DNA from: Brooklawnia sp032229645
GTDB taxonomy: Bacteria > Actinomycetota > Actinomycetes > Propionibacteriales > Propionibacteriaceae
Reading direction: 5' to 3'
Length of the DNA stretch: 64,000 nucleotides
NCBI GenBank assembly: GCA_963722295.1
Contig: CAVRLB010000003.1
Coordinates: 248,001-312,000, forward strand
The first letter of the stretch is position 1; each line of letters starts with the position of its first letter. The notes below the pieces were generated by a model. That model was not told the origin of the DNA, did no database searches, and was given only the letters and a program-made list of their open reading frames with translations. The translations under genes were made by a program, and so were the position numbers. Positions 1 to 9,078 of the stretch are shown piece by piece.

Positions 1-168
1 GCGACCGGTTGGCTGGCACCCGATGGCCTGGCCGTGGTGGAGCGCTCCAGTCGCGACCCAGGCCCTGAATGGCCCGTCGAACTGGCCGAACAATGGTCGC
101 GGCGCTACGGTGAAACCGAACTGCATTTTGCAAGCCCCTCGACCCCCTCTGCTGAGGAGGACCAATGA
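1..168 (+). CDS. rsmD: 16S rRNA (guanine(966)-N2)-methyltransferase RsmD, C-terminal fragment
   Basis: The open frame runs in from the left edge and ends at TGA 166-168, giving about 55 residues. The visible tail contains VVERSSRDPGPEWP and RRYGETELHFA, which match the end of the RsmD SAM-dependent methyltransferase, where a strand with VVERS and a closing RxYGET segment are typical. RsmD methylates G966 of 16S rRNA. The catalytic NPPY-type motif would lie upstream, outside the window. Its stop overlaps the coaD start (ATGA), and rsmD-coaD is a common conserved pair, which supports the call. Confidence 0.8.
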   Translation, partial: ATGWLAPDGLAVVERSSRDPGPEWPVELAEQWSRRYGETELHFASPSTPSAEEDQ

Positions 169-662
169 CCAGCAACCACTGTGATGCGGTGCGGGCGGTA
201 TGCCCCGGGTCGTTCGACCCGATCACCAGAGGGCACCTGGACATCATCGTGCGTGCGGCCAGCGTCTTCTCCGAGGTGATCGTCGCGGTGGGACGCAATA
301 CCACGAAGAACTACATGTTCGACGTGCACGAGCGGCTCGGGTTGGTGACCGACGCCGTATCCGAGATGGCCAATGTGCGGGTTGCGCTCATCGACGGTCT
401 GCTGGTCGATTTCTGTGCTGCGCAAGGGGCGAAGGTCATCGTCAAGGGTGTTCGTTTCGGCTCCGACTTCGACTATGAACTGCAGATGTCGCAGCTCAAC
501 CGTCAGCTTTCGGGCATTGAGACGGCGCTGCTGCCGGCTGGTCGCGAATTCGGGACGATTTCCAGCTCGATGCTGCGTGAGGTGGCTCACAACGGCGCGG
601 ATATCAGCGCTTTCGTGACCGATGCCGTGAACCGGGCGGTGCTCGCCAAGGTAGGCCGCTGA
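165..662 (+). CDS. coaD: Phosphopantetheine adenylyltransferase
   Basis: This 165-aa protein catalyses the penultimate step of coenzyme A synthesis, transfer of AMP from ATP to 4'-phosphopantetheine, in the cytoplasm. The nucleotidyltransferase signature is present near the N-terminus: GSFDPITRGHLDII, including the T/HxGH element. NTTKNYMF supplies the conserved lysine, GVRFGSDFDYELQM the substrate loop, and ISSSMLREV the C-terminal ISSSxxRE motif. Length is normal for the family. The start ATG lies in a 4-nt overlap with the rsmD stop, implying translational coupling. Confidence 0.97.
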   Translation: MTSNHCDAVRAVCPGSFDPITRGHLDIIVRAASVFSEVIVAVGRNTTKNYMFDVHERLGLVTDAVSEMANVRVALIDGLLVDFCAAQGAKVIVKGVRFGSDFDYELQMSQLNRQLSGIETALLPAGREFGTISSSMLREVAHNGADISAFVTDAVNRAVLAKVGR

Positions 663-694
663 ACTCGATTCAGGTGGCGCTATAGGCTGGCCGG

Positions 695-1249
695 GTGAAC
701 GAGCACCAGACCCTTGATCTGCGGTCCCCGTGGGTCATCAGTATCCACGAACTGGTCCGCCGCCCAGGCGAACTCAAAGAGTTTCGGCGTGAGATTCCTG
801 CTCCGGCGGGCGTGAGCGTGGAGCTGGTAGGTGTCCTTGAAGGCAGCCCCATAGATGTGGACCTGCGGCTGGAGTCGGTGAGCGAGGGTGTGTTGGCCAC
901 CGGCACGCTCAGCGCCGAGTTCGTCGGAGAATGCTCGCGTTGCTTGGGCGCGGTTCGCGAAGATCGCGATTTCGACCTTCAGGAGCTCTACTACTACCCG
1001 GGACACGATGCCGAAGAAGACGCGCTCTTCGTGGTCGATGAGCACATCGATCTCGATCCTCCGATGCGCGATGCGATCGTCCTCGAGCTGCCGTTCTCGC
1101 CGCTGTGCCGTGAGGACTGTCTGGGCCTTTGCCCAGTCTGCGGCTTCAACCTGAACGACGATCCCGATCACGATCACGGCGAGCAGATCGACCCCCGCTG
1201 GGCGGGGCTGCAGAGCTTCCAGCCGGAGGATGCATCCGAGAAGTCTTGA
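695..1249 (+). CDS. yceD: YceD/DUF177 family protein
   Basis: The 184-aa product belongs to the DUF177 family, which is linked to 23S rRNA accumulation and usually sits directly before rpmF. Visible features are CSRCLGAV around residue 88, then CREDCLGLCPVCGFNLND and the family tail DPRWAGLQ; the cysteine pairs suggest a metal-binding knuckle. The start is GTG 695. A TAGGCT hexamer at 683-688 lies only 6 nt upstream, so the transcript may be leaderless. The usual yceD-rpmF adjacency is broken here by an inserted nucleotidyltransferase/HEPN pair and about 525 nt without a convincing gene. Confidence 0.9.
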   Translation: MNEHQTLDLRSPWVISIHELVRRPGELKEFRREIPAPAGVSVELVGVLEGSPIDVDLRLESVSEGVLATGTLSAEFVGECSRCLGAVREDRDFDLQELYYYPGHDAEEDALFVVDEHIDLDPPMRDAIVLELPFSPLCREDCLGLCPVCGFNLNDDPDHDHGEQIDPRWAGLQSFQPEDASEKS

Positions 1250-1354
1250 GCGTCGGCGAGGCGTCACTCCCGCACACGTCGCGTCCGAAGAACTCCCGTC
1301 TTGACCCGGCCTGGGTAGATCAACGCCCGCGGCCACTCCACCTATGCTTGGAGC

Positions 1355-1675
1355 ATGACGACGTGCACTCCGACCCGGCGATCAGTCGAGTTGCGTGCGT
1401 TGATTGACGAGCATCGCAGTGAAATTGAAGCGGTGCTGTGTGCCAACCGAGTTGCGGGTGTCAGAGTGTTTGGCTCGGTTGCCCGTGGGGACGCTGATGA
1501 GAACAGTGATATCGATTTGCTGTTTGCCCGCCCAAATGGCATGGGGCTGATGGCGATGAGCAGGCTCGAACGTGAGCTCTCCGAGATCTTGGGTGTCGGT
1601 GTCGACCTGGTGCCTGAGACAGCACTGCTTGAGACGGTGCGTCCGAGCGTCTATGCAGATGCGAGGCCGCTATGA
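1355..1675 (+). CDS. mntA: MNT-type nucleotidyltransferase (antitoxin-like)
   Basis: This 106-aa minimal nucleotidyltransferase carries the signature GSVARGDADENSDIDLL (GSxxRG followed by SDIDL) around residues 40-56. In MNT/HEPN modules the MntA partner neutralises the HEPN toxin by adding AMP units to a tyrosine next to its active site. The following hepT start overlaps the mntA stop (ATGA at 1672-1675), as is usual for such pairs. A TATGCT hexamer at 1343-1348 lies 6 nt before the ATG, so the module may have its own leaderless promoter. Its partner carries an internal stop. Confidence 0.88.
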   Translation: MTTCTPTRRSVELRALIDEHRSEIEAVLCANRVAGVRVFGSVARGDADENSDIDLLFARPNGMGLMAMSRLERELSEILGVGVDLVPETALLETVRPSVYADARPL

Positions 1676-2007
1676 GCGGCCGAACAGACTCCGAACGCAT
1701 CTCGGTTGCGTTGGAACACCTTGATGCGCTGCACCGGCATCTGTCGTGAGGCGATTTGAGTGATGAGGTCATCGCGGACGCGGTGAGTATGAGGCTGTCG
1801 GCTGCCATCACTGCAGTGCACGATGGCGACCCAGCGTTGGGGCAGCGATTGTTCCGGAGTGAGTGGACGGACATCTGGGGCATGCGCAACCGGCTCTCCC
1901 ACGGATACGTGACGACCGATCCAGCGATCTTGGTAGACACCATCGCGTACGATCTGCCTGCTTTCGAAAAGGCGCTAAGAGGCGAACTTGCCAGGTTGCA
2001 GGGGTAG
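1672..2007 (+). pseudogene. hepT: HepT-like HEPN toxin interrupted by an in-frame TGA
   Basis: From ATG 1672, overlapping the mntA stop, the frame reads 25 codons and hits TGA at 1747-1749. The same frame then stays open to 2007 and encodes the rest of a HEPN protein, including RNRLSHGY, a match to the RX4HXY RNase motif. Read through the stop, the product would be 111 aa, normal for HepT. No frame change is needed, so one substitution explains the break; CGA (Arg) to TGA fits the HLS-x-GDL context (inference). TTG 1756 is a possible re-initiation site, which would give an N-terminally shortened protein that keeps the catalytic motif. Confidence 0.85.
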
Positions 2008-2532
2008 TCGCTGGCGGCAGCCCCGGGCGTGGCCTCCGAAGCCCGGTACAGGGTTGCTTGATACGTATTGATTGTCGGACCGAACCGGGCTCACAGCGTT
2101 CAGCTATAGAGGTCTTGGCAGAGTCGCTTGTTTGCGGCCCCGCGCCTAAAACCGCTCGGAACTACGCGTCATCGCCCCCGGCCGGATGATTCATAGTCTG
2201 ATTGAGCCCTCCCGTGAGAAAAGTGTGACCCTCGGATCTGATCGGGGCATTCGGGGTCGGCTGATGCGGGTCGGCCGCTCACCATGAATAGATGGTGGAC
2301 GCTGCGCCTGTGGGGCAGGTCAATCGGCGAAACTTGGCGGAGCTGGTGGAGCTTCGCGACGTGTGCGCTGGCGCGAGCGTCGAACCGGTTGATCGACCAA
2401 CCGTTCGTTTTGCGAATGCCTTGGCCCACGGGGTAAAGTGTGCAGGCGTGCGTCCTCACGGATGGCACCAAGACTTCGCCCACGATGGGCAGCCTCCGGC
2501 AGCGGAGGCACAACGATTGAAGGAGAAATACC
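2008..2532. other. 525-nt region without a convincing gene, upstream of rpmF
   Basis: I find no frame here with family-like content. The longest frames overlap rpmF out of frame and look like shadows. The region ends in a small hairpin (GCCTCCG 2492-2498 paired with CGGAGGC 2503-2509), 10 nt before the rpmF ribosome-binding site. The right part probably holds the rpmF promoter and leader. The left part may be debris from insertion of the MNT/HEPN module. Confidence 0.5.
2410..2439 (+). promoter_or_regulatory. Candidate rpmF promoter
   Basis: TTGCGA (2410-2415) and TAAAGT (2434-2439) are separated by 18 nt, a reasonable sigma-A-type arrangement. It would give a leader of about 85 nt before rpmF. 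A separate promoter makes sense because the mntA-hepT insertion separates rpmF from yceD. Confidence 0.4.
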
Positions 2533-2724
2533 GTGGCTGTTCCGAAGCGGAAGATGTCCCGCAGCAACACGCGGTCTCGTCGGTCCCAGTGGAAAGCGGC
2601 TGCGGTGCAGACCGTGACCTGCGCGAACCCGGCGTGCCGTGCGCAGCACCTGCCGCACACCGCCTGCCCGTCGTGCGGCCAGTACGGCCCGCGTGGCGAG
2701 CGCCGTCAGGTCCTTGAGGGCTGA
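2533..2724 (+). CDS. rpmF: 50S ribosomal protein bL32, zinc-ribbon form
   Basis: The 63-aa product starts AVPKRKMSRSNTRSRRSQWK, the conserved bL32 N-terminus, after removal of the initiator (GTG 2533). A strong ribosome-binding site, AAGGAG, lies about 8 nt upstream. The cysteines occur as CANPAC and CPSC, so the zinc-binding (C+) form is encoded; CxNPxC spacing in the first pair is known from actinobacterial bL32. The protein is part of the large ribosomal subunit. rnc follows after 8 nt, preserving the conserved rpmF-rnc-mutM order. Confidence 0.97.
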   Translation: MAVPKRKMSRSNTRSRRSQWKAAAVQTVTCANPACRAQHLPHTACPSCGQYGPRGERRQVLEG

Positions 2725-2732
2725 CCTGCGCA

Positions 2733-3476
2733 GTGCGCGCCGATAGAGGCGGCAGCGCCGCGTCGCTGTCATTCTTGTCGCTGATCGAGGAGCTTGGTGT
2801 CCGATTGGACGCCGGTCTCCTCGATCTTGCGTTGACTCACCGCTCATATGCCTATGAGCACGGTCAGATCCCGAACAACGAGCGCCTGGAGTTCCTCGGT
2901 GATTCGGTGCTCGGGGTCATCGTGACGCAATACCTTTACTGCAGCTTCCCCGACTACGCCGAGGGCCAACTGGCGAAGCTACGTGCCAGCGTGGTCAGCG
3001 CGGTCAGCCTCGCCGAGGTTGCCCGCGAGTTGAAAATCGGCCCGATGATCAAGCTCGGCAAGGGTGAGCTCAGCACAGGTGGGGCAAACAAGGGTTCGAT
3101 CCTGGCTGACACCACCGAAGCCCTGATCGGGGCGGTCTTCCTTTCCGGCGGACGCGAGGCGGCCGAGACGCTCGTCCATCACATCTTCGATCCGCTGGTC
3201 GATCACGCCGCCACCCTCGGCGCAGGTCTTGACTGGAAGACTTCGCTGCAAGAGACGGCAGCCGCGATCGGGCTCGGACCGACGGTCTTCGACATCGAAG
3301 AGTCCGGCCCCGACCACGACAAGCGATTTGTTGCCTGGGCTGTCTTCGGTGGCCGCAGGTTCGGGCCTGGAAAGGGCCGCAACAAGAAGCACGCGGAGCA
3401 GGAGGCCGCCGCCGTCGCCTATCAGGTGTTGGCAGCCGAGCAGATCGCCGGTCAACCCGCAGGCGGCGATGCCTGA
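2733..3476 (+). CDS. rnc: Ribonuclease III
   Basis: This 247-aa double-strand-specific endoribonuclease processes rRNA precursors and structured RNAs. The catalytic domain shows NERLEFLGDSVL (RNase III signature, about residue 49) and DTTEALIGAVF with the second acidic site. A dsRNA-binding domain fills the last third, from DWKTSLQE to NKKHAEQEAA. The start taken is GTG 2733, 8 nt after rpmF; the ribosome-binding site is weak, and TTG 2775 is a less likely alternative. The 3' end overlaps mutM by 8 nt, indicating an operon. Confidence 0.96.
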   Translation: MRADRGGSAASLSFLSLIEELGVRLDAGLLDLALTHRSYAYEHGQIPNNERLEFLGDSVLGVIVTQYLYCSFPDYAEGQLAKLRASVVSAVSLAEVARELKIGPMIKLGKGELSTGGANKGSILADTTEALIGAVFLSGGREAAETLVHHIFDPLVDHAATLGAGLDWKTSLQETAAAIGLGPTVFDIEESGPDHDKRFVAWAVFGGRRFGPGKGRNKKHAEQEAAAVAYQVLAAEQIAGQPAGGDA

Positions 3477-4335
3477 GCTGCCCGAAGTCGAAGTGGTTCG
3501 CGCCGGACTCGCTTCGACGATCACCGGCCGCACGATATCCGCGGTGCAGGTTCTGCACCCCAGACCGGTTCGCTACCACCCGCTTGGCCCGGACGCCTTC
3601 GCGTCCGACCTCGCCGGTCGCCGCGTCGGCACTCCCAAGCGCCGCGGCAAGTACCTCTGGCTGCCCCTGGACGGTGTGGATGCCCTGCTGGTCCATCTCG
3701 GTATGAGCGGCCAGTTTCGTATCGATGATCCGGATGCTGCGCTGTTGCCCAACACCAGGGTGCTCGTCGACTTCGCCGATGGCGGTTGCCAGCTGCGATT
3801 CATCGATCAGCGGATGTTCGGCGGTCTGCAACTGGCGCCGGGTGGCGCTGAGCTTCCGCAGCAGATCGCGCACATCGCGCGTGACCCTTTCGACGAGGCC
3901 TTCGATCCGCGCAAGGTCGCCAGAACGATGAGATCGCGCCGCAGCACCGTCAAACGAGCACTGCTCGATCAGTCGCTGGTCAGCGGCATCGGCAATATCT
4001 ACGCGGACGAGTCGCTGTGGCGCGCCCGGCTGCACTTCGATCGTCCGACCGGGGGGCTCAGCCAGGCCAAGGCCGTCGAACTGCTGGATTCTGCGAGAAC
4101 GGTCATGGCCGAGGCCCTCGATCAGGGCGGTACCAGTTTCGACGCTCTCTATGTTCACGTGAACGGAAACTCGGGCTATTTCGGACGCAGCCTGCATGTC
4201 TACGGACAGGCCGGCCGGCCTTGCGATCGATGCGGAGCGATCATCGTCCGCGAACCCTTCATGAACCGGTCCAGCTATCGTTGCCCGCGCTGTCAGAGGC
4301 GACCGTCGATACCGGCCGATCAACACGCACGATAG
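3469..4335 (+). CDS. mutM: Formamidopyrimidine-DNA glycosylase
   Basis: This 288-aa bifunctional glycosylase/AP lyase removes 8-oxoguanine and formamidopyrimidines. The start is fixed by the invariant MPELPEVE, whose Pro2 is the catalytic nucleophile; the frame stays open further upstream, but that part is not coding. Other family marks are HLGMSGQ, NIYADESLWRA, and a C-terminal zinc finger with CDRCG and CPRCQ. The ATG overlaps the end of rnc by 8 nt. Length is normal. Confidence 0.97.
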   Translation: MPELPEVEVVRAGLASTITGRTISAVQVLHPRPVRYHPLGPDAFASDLAGRRVGTPKRRGKYLWLPLDGVDALLVHLGMSGQFRIDDPDAALLPNTRVLVDFADGGCQLRFIDQRMFGGLQLAPGGAELPQQIAHIARDPFDEAFDPRKVARTMRSRRSTVKRALLDQSLVSGIGNIYADESLWRARLHFDRPTGGLSQAKAVELLDSARTVMAEALDQGGTSFDALYVHVNGNSGYFGRSLHVYGQAGRPCDRCGAIIVREPFMNRSSYRCPRCQRRPSIPADQHAR

Positions 4336-4346
4336 GTTGTCTGCTT

Positions 4347-4946
4347 ATGAGCGAAGAACCCCGACCCGCCAGGGGACGCCTGCTGGCCGTACTGGTCCAA
4401 TTCATCAAGTTCGGCCTGGTCGGCGGCTCCGGTGTGCTGGTGAACCTGATCGTCACCTACATCATGACTCAGGTGAATGGTGGGGTCGGCAACGACAACA
4501 ACATCATCTTCCAGCTACCTGGACGCTTCGCGTTCCGATTCACCATCCTGGTGTGGATCGTTGCCTTCCTGATCGCCAACTTCTGGAACTTCCAGCTCAA
4601 CCGCTCGTGGACATTCAAACGCGCCAAGACACGGGGCTGGTGGGCCGAATTCTGGCCGTTCTTCTTTGTCGGCGCGATCGCCGCTTTGATCGGCGCGCTC
4701 ATCAAAGTTGCGCTGACGAATCCCACTTCGCCGGTCTATCTGCCCAGCCCGATGTTCAACGATCATGAGGGCCTGCGTGCTCGCGCCTACTGGGCGCAGT
4801 TGATCACCATCGTGCTCACCATGCCTGTGAACTACCTGGTCAACAAGGTCTGGACCTTCCGGGCGGTGAAAGACACCAGGACCAAATCCGGTGTGCAGGT
4901 GGCGCCATCGGCACCCGTGGAGCCCTCGGGATCCGAGGTCGTGTGA
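4347..4946 (+). CDS. GtrA-family membrane protein
   Basis: The 199-aa product has about four hydrophobic segments and the GtrA-family features FIKFGLVGGSGVLVNL near the N-terminus, FWNFQLNRSWTF in the middle and NYLVNKVWTF near the end. GtrA-like proteins are thought to help flip undecaprenyl-linked sugars in cell-surface glycan synthesis; the substrate here is unknown. TAGGTT (4333-4338), overlapping the mutM stop, lies 8 nt before the ATG, so a leaderless transcript is possible. smc begins 2 nt after the stop, suggesting co-transcription. Confidence 0.85.
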   Translation: MSEEPRPARGRLLAVLVQFIKFGLVGGSGVLVNLIVTYIMTQVNGGVGNDNNIIFQLPGRFAFRFTILVWIVAFLIANFWNFQLNRSWTFKRAKTRGWWAEFWPFFFVGAIAALIGALIKVALTNPTSPVYLPSPMFNDHEGLRARAYWAQLITIVLTMPVNYLVNKVWTFRAVKDTRTKSGVQVAPSAPVEPSGSEVV

Positions 4947-4947
4947 G

Positions 4948-7900
4948 GTGTACCTCAAGAGCCTGACTCTGAAGGGATTCAAGTCGTTCGCCTCGGCGAC
5001 GACTCTCAACTTCGAGCCCGGCATCACCGCCATCGTCGGCCCCAATGGATCGGGCAAGTCGAACGTGGTGGACGCCCTGGCCTGGGTCATGGGTGAACAG
5101 GGCGCCAAGTCTCTGCGGGGCGCCAAGATGGAAGACGTCATCTTCGCCGGCACCTCCGGGCGCGCGCCGCTGGGCCGCGCTGAGGTCTCGCTGACGATCG
5201 ACAATACCGACGGTCTGCTGCCGATCGAGTACACCGAGGTCACCATCAGCCGCACACTGTTTCGCAGTGGTGGCTCCGAATACGCCATCAACGGCCAAGC
5301 CGTGCGGTTGTTGGATGTTCAGGAGCTGCTCAGCGATACCGGTATGGGGCGCGAGATGCATGTCATCGTCGGGCAAGGCCAACTCGACCAGATTCTGCAG
5401 GCCACCCCGGAGGCCAGACGCGGCTTCATCGAAGAGGCGGCCGGGGTGCTGAAGCACCGCCGCCGCAAGGACAAGGCCGTCCGTAAACTCGAATCGACCC
5501 AGGCCAACCTGGCCAGGCTCACCGATCTGATCGCCGAGATCCGGCGCCAACTCAAGCCTCTGGGACGCCAGGCCGCCGTTGCCCGCAAGGCCGCCACCGT
5601 GCAGGCAGAGCTCCGGGATGCCAAGGCCCGGCTGCTCGCGGACGATCTCACTCAGGCGCGACTCGCCCTGGCATCCGACCATGCTGCCGAACTCGAATTG
5701 CGGACCCGTAAACAGGGCGCCGAGGCCGAACTCGCCGCTGCCCGGGAGGCCGAACAGGCCGCCGAGCGGACCCTGGACGAGCTGAAACCCACACTCGCCG
5801 GCGCGCAGGAGGACTGGTATGCGCTGGCTGCACTGGCCGAGCGGGTTACCAGCACCCAGCAGGTCGCCGCAGAACGGATGCGGCACGCCGACGCTCAACC
5901 TGCCGGTACCTCCGGTCGCGATCCCGAGGCGCTCGAATCGGAGGCCGCCAAGATTCGCGAAGAGGAAGCCGTGCTCGCGGAGCAGGTGGCGCACGCCGAG
6001 CAGGCGCTGGTAGGCGCCGCCGCCCGACGCAAGGAGGCCGAGGAGGCGGAGACATCAGCGGCCCGCAGCTATACAGCCCAACTGCGCGCCGTGGCCGATC
6101 GCAGGGAGGGATTGGCAAGGCTCACCGGTCAAGCGAGTTCCCTGCAGTCGCGCCTTCAGGCGTCCGGCGAAGAAGAAGCCAGGCTTCGGGCTCGACTCGC
6201 CGAGGCGCTCGCGCGAGCGGAGGACGCCGAACGCCAGTACAAGTTGCTTGAGATGCGGTTGGGCGGAGTGGGCGACGGCGAACTTGACCTCGACGAACGC
6301 TTTGAATCGGCGCTGGCTGCCCAAACGGTGATCGCCGATGAGATCTGGGGATTGCGTGAGCGCGACCAGGACGCCGAGAGACGATGTGCCACGCTGGCGG
6401 CCAGGATCGACGCGCTCAAGATGGGCCTGCAGCGCCGCGATGCATCCGGTGCGCTGCTCGCGGGAGCGCCGACCGATGGTCTGCTCGGATCGCTTGCGGG
6501 CATGGTCAGCGTCGAAGCGGCCTGGCAGTCGGCGATCGCGGCCGCGCTGGGGGCGGCCACCGAAGCAGTGGTGGTGGCTGACCTGGCCACCGCGCTTGAG
6601 GCGTTCGAACGGCTGAAGGACGAAGATCTCGGACGGGCCGGCATGCTTGTGTCCGGCTCCGACGAAACTGGCACCGGACAATGGCCGGAGCTGCCGTCCG
6701 GGGCGTCGTGGGGGATCGATGCCATCCACGCGGATCCGCGGATCTTTCCCGGACTACGCCGGTTGCTCGATAAGGTCGCGTTGGTCGACGACCTGCAGAC
6801 GGCCCAGCGGCTGGTGGCTGCAGCTGCCGCAGGTGCAGGCGGTGACCGCTGATGGCGATCTGGTCTCGTCCTGGTTCGCCAGCGGTGGCTCCAGCGCGCA
6901 GCCCTCGGTGATCGAGGTGCAGGCGAGCATCGACGAGGCGCAGACCCTGCTTGACGCAGGCGCGCCACGAGACCGAGCAGATCCGCTTCGAGCTGGCAGC
7001 AGCCGACCAGCGCCTGAGACAAGCCGAGCGGCAGACCGCTGTCGCGTCCGAGCGGCTGAACGAATCGGACGCCCAGATGTCAGCGCTGACCGAACAGCTG
7101 AGCACCCTGGGGCAGAACGGACGCGCTGCCCGCGCAGAGGCCGCCAGACTGCGCGCGGCCATCGAACAGGCCGGACGCAACCAGGCCGGCAACCGCGAGA
7201 AGCTCGCCGAACTTGAGGAGCGACTGGTCGCAGCCGGCTCCGAGACCGAACTGGCCGAGCCGGACGCTGCCGCGCGCGACCGGTTGGCGATTGTCGCCCG
7301 AGAGGCTCGCGAAGCGGAGATGGACGCGAGATTGGCGTTGCGCACCGCCGAAGAACGCGGCCGGTCGCTGGCCGGGCGTGCGGACTCCCTGCAACGTGCC
7401 GCACACGGCGAACGCCTGGAGAGGCAGAAAGCCCAAGCCAGAGCGGACCAACTGCGCCGAGAGGCGGCGGCCGCAACCGCCGTCTTCCGTGCTGCGCAAT
7501 GGCTGGCGGCTCGTGCCGAGGACGCCAAGGCTGCGGCCAGCGCAGCACGGCAGGCAGCTGAGCAGACCCGCCAGCAGGCCGAGGCGGCGCTCGGCCATCA
7601 CCGTGCCGATGTCCGGGCGAAAGCAGCTCGGCTTGAGACGCTGGTCGAAGGCGAGCATCGCGATCAGATGGCCCGCATCGAGCTCACCATGCAAGTCGAA
7701 CGCCTCGCCGAGCGCGCCCTGACCGAGCTCGGTCTCGAACCGGATGTGCTCGTCGACGAATACGGTCCTGACCGGCTGATCCCGGTGCTGGTCAACCCCG
7801 ACGGCGGCGCCGTCGATCCCGATGACGGCGAGGCCCCCGAGCCGGTGCCCTACGTGAGGGCCAAGCAGGAAGCCCGGCTGCGGGCCGCACAACGCAATCT

Positions 7901-8507
7901 GGATGCGCTGGGCAAGGTCAACCCGCTGGCGCTCGAAGAGTTCGATGCGATGAATGAACGGCATCAATTCCTCGCCGAACAGCTCGACGACCTCAAGCGG
8001 ACCCGCAAAGACCTGCTCGGCATCATCGATCAGGTCGACAAACGCGTCCAAGAGGTATTCGCCGCAGCCTATGAGGATGTCGCCACGACCTTCTCCGCGG
8101 TCTTCGGCAGGCTCTTCCCGGGAGGCGAGGGGCGGCTGGTGCTCACCGACCCATCCGACATGCTGACGACGGGTATCGAGGTTGAGGCCCGGCCAGCCGG
8201 TAAGAAGGTGCGGCGGCTGTCACTGCTGTCGGGCGGCGAGCGTTCGCTGGTGGCGGTCGGATTCTTGATCAGCCTGTTCATCGCGCGCCCGAGCCCCTTT
8301 TACATTCTCGACGAGGTCGAGGCCGCATTGGACGACATCAATCTCGGCCGGCTGCTGGCCATCTATGAGGAACTCAGGGAGAACTCGCAACTGCTGGTGA
8401 TCACCCACCACAAACGCACCATGGAGATCGCGGACGCGCTCTACGGCGTGACGATGCGCGGTGACGGGGTCTCCACGGTGATCTCGCAACGCCTCAGCGA
8501 CCGTTGA
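4948..8507 (+). pseudogene. smc: Chromosome partition protein Smc, disrupted by two +1 frameshifts
   Basis: The start is GTG 4948 (VYLKSLTLKGFKSF). The N-terminal head has Walker A GPNGSGKSN and is followed by a long coiled coil and a hinge. The C-terminal head has the LSGGERSL signature and Walker B FYILDEVEAALDD, ending at 8507. The frame breaks twice. Near 6820 one extra base moves the hinge from frame 1 to frame 2, where VQAVTADGDLVSSWFASGG continues the family. Near 6950 a second extra base moves it to frame 3, resuming at THETEQIRFELAAAD. As written, translation ends at 6852. Joined, the product would be about 1186 aa, normal for Smc. Both breaks fall around the hinge. This is either a real loss of function or two assembly errors. 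Confidence 0.9.
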
Positions 8508-8632
8508 CACCGCACAGTTCCTGTGAGATCGGACCGAACAACTCCTTCCTGCGGCGTGGCGCCTGCGCTTTTCCGCGCCGACTGGCCGAGACTGAGAACC
8601 GACCTTCCTCTTCCCAGTTCCGGAGGCTCAGA

Positions 8633-9007
8633 ATGGCAGTTTTCTTCGTTGCGGCGCTTCTTGTCGTCGTCTTCGGCCTGGCCGTCCTCTTGCTGGTGGC
8701 CGCCGAGGCCGCAGGACGAGCCGGGGGAGACCAGACTCAGTTGGCTGCCAGACTGCGCAGGGCCGTGCGTCATCTCAACGGCGAGGCCGATCCACCGGCA
8801 GCGATCGCGGAAACGCTGATCGTCAAAGACACTCCCGAAGTCGCGCCCGGACCAGAGAAAGCGGCAGTGACCGCCGAAGCGGTGCAGAATGCGGCCGATG
8901 AGGCGAAGGCGGATTGGGACACAGGCGTGGCCGAGCGCGTCCCTGGAAATAGCGATGTCGATGACACCGATGACGCTCAGCAGGACGGTGAGCACCTCGC
9001 TGCCTGA
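8633..9007 (+). CDS. Small membrane-anchored protein of unknown function
   Basis: The 124-aa product begins with one strong hydrophobic segment (about residues 2-24, AVFFVAALLVVVFGLAVLLL). A short basic region (AARLRRAVRHL) follows, then an acidic, Ala-rich, low-complexity tail. This suggests a single-span protein with a cytoplasmic or extracytoplasmic acidic tail. A clear ribosome-binding site, CGGAGG (8621-8626), supports ATG 8633. It lies between smc and ftsY, both membrane- or chromosome-linked genes, but I recognise no family. Confidence 0.6.
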   Translation: MAVFFVAALLVVVFGLAVLLLVAAEAAGRAGGDQTQLAARLRRAVRHLNGEADPPAAIAETLIVKDTPEVAPGPEKAAVTAEAVQNAADEAKADWDTGVAERVPGNSDVDDTDDAQQDGEHLAA

Positions 9008-9078
9008 TCAGCAGGCAGCGCCGTCGTCCGATTGGTGGCACTCGATAGGGCTGTGGGCCCACCCGGTAGTCTGACGGC

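Noticed and set aside
2292..2717. 141-codon frame overlapping rpmF
   Set aside because: It runs across rpmF in another frame, has no family-like sequence, and rpmF itself is unmistakable.
3070..4326. Long minus-strand frame opposite rnc and mutM
   Set aside because: It is a high-GC shadow; both plus-strand genes are complete with clear motifs.
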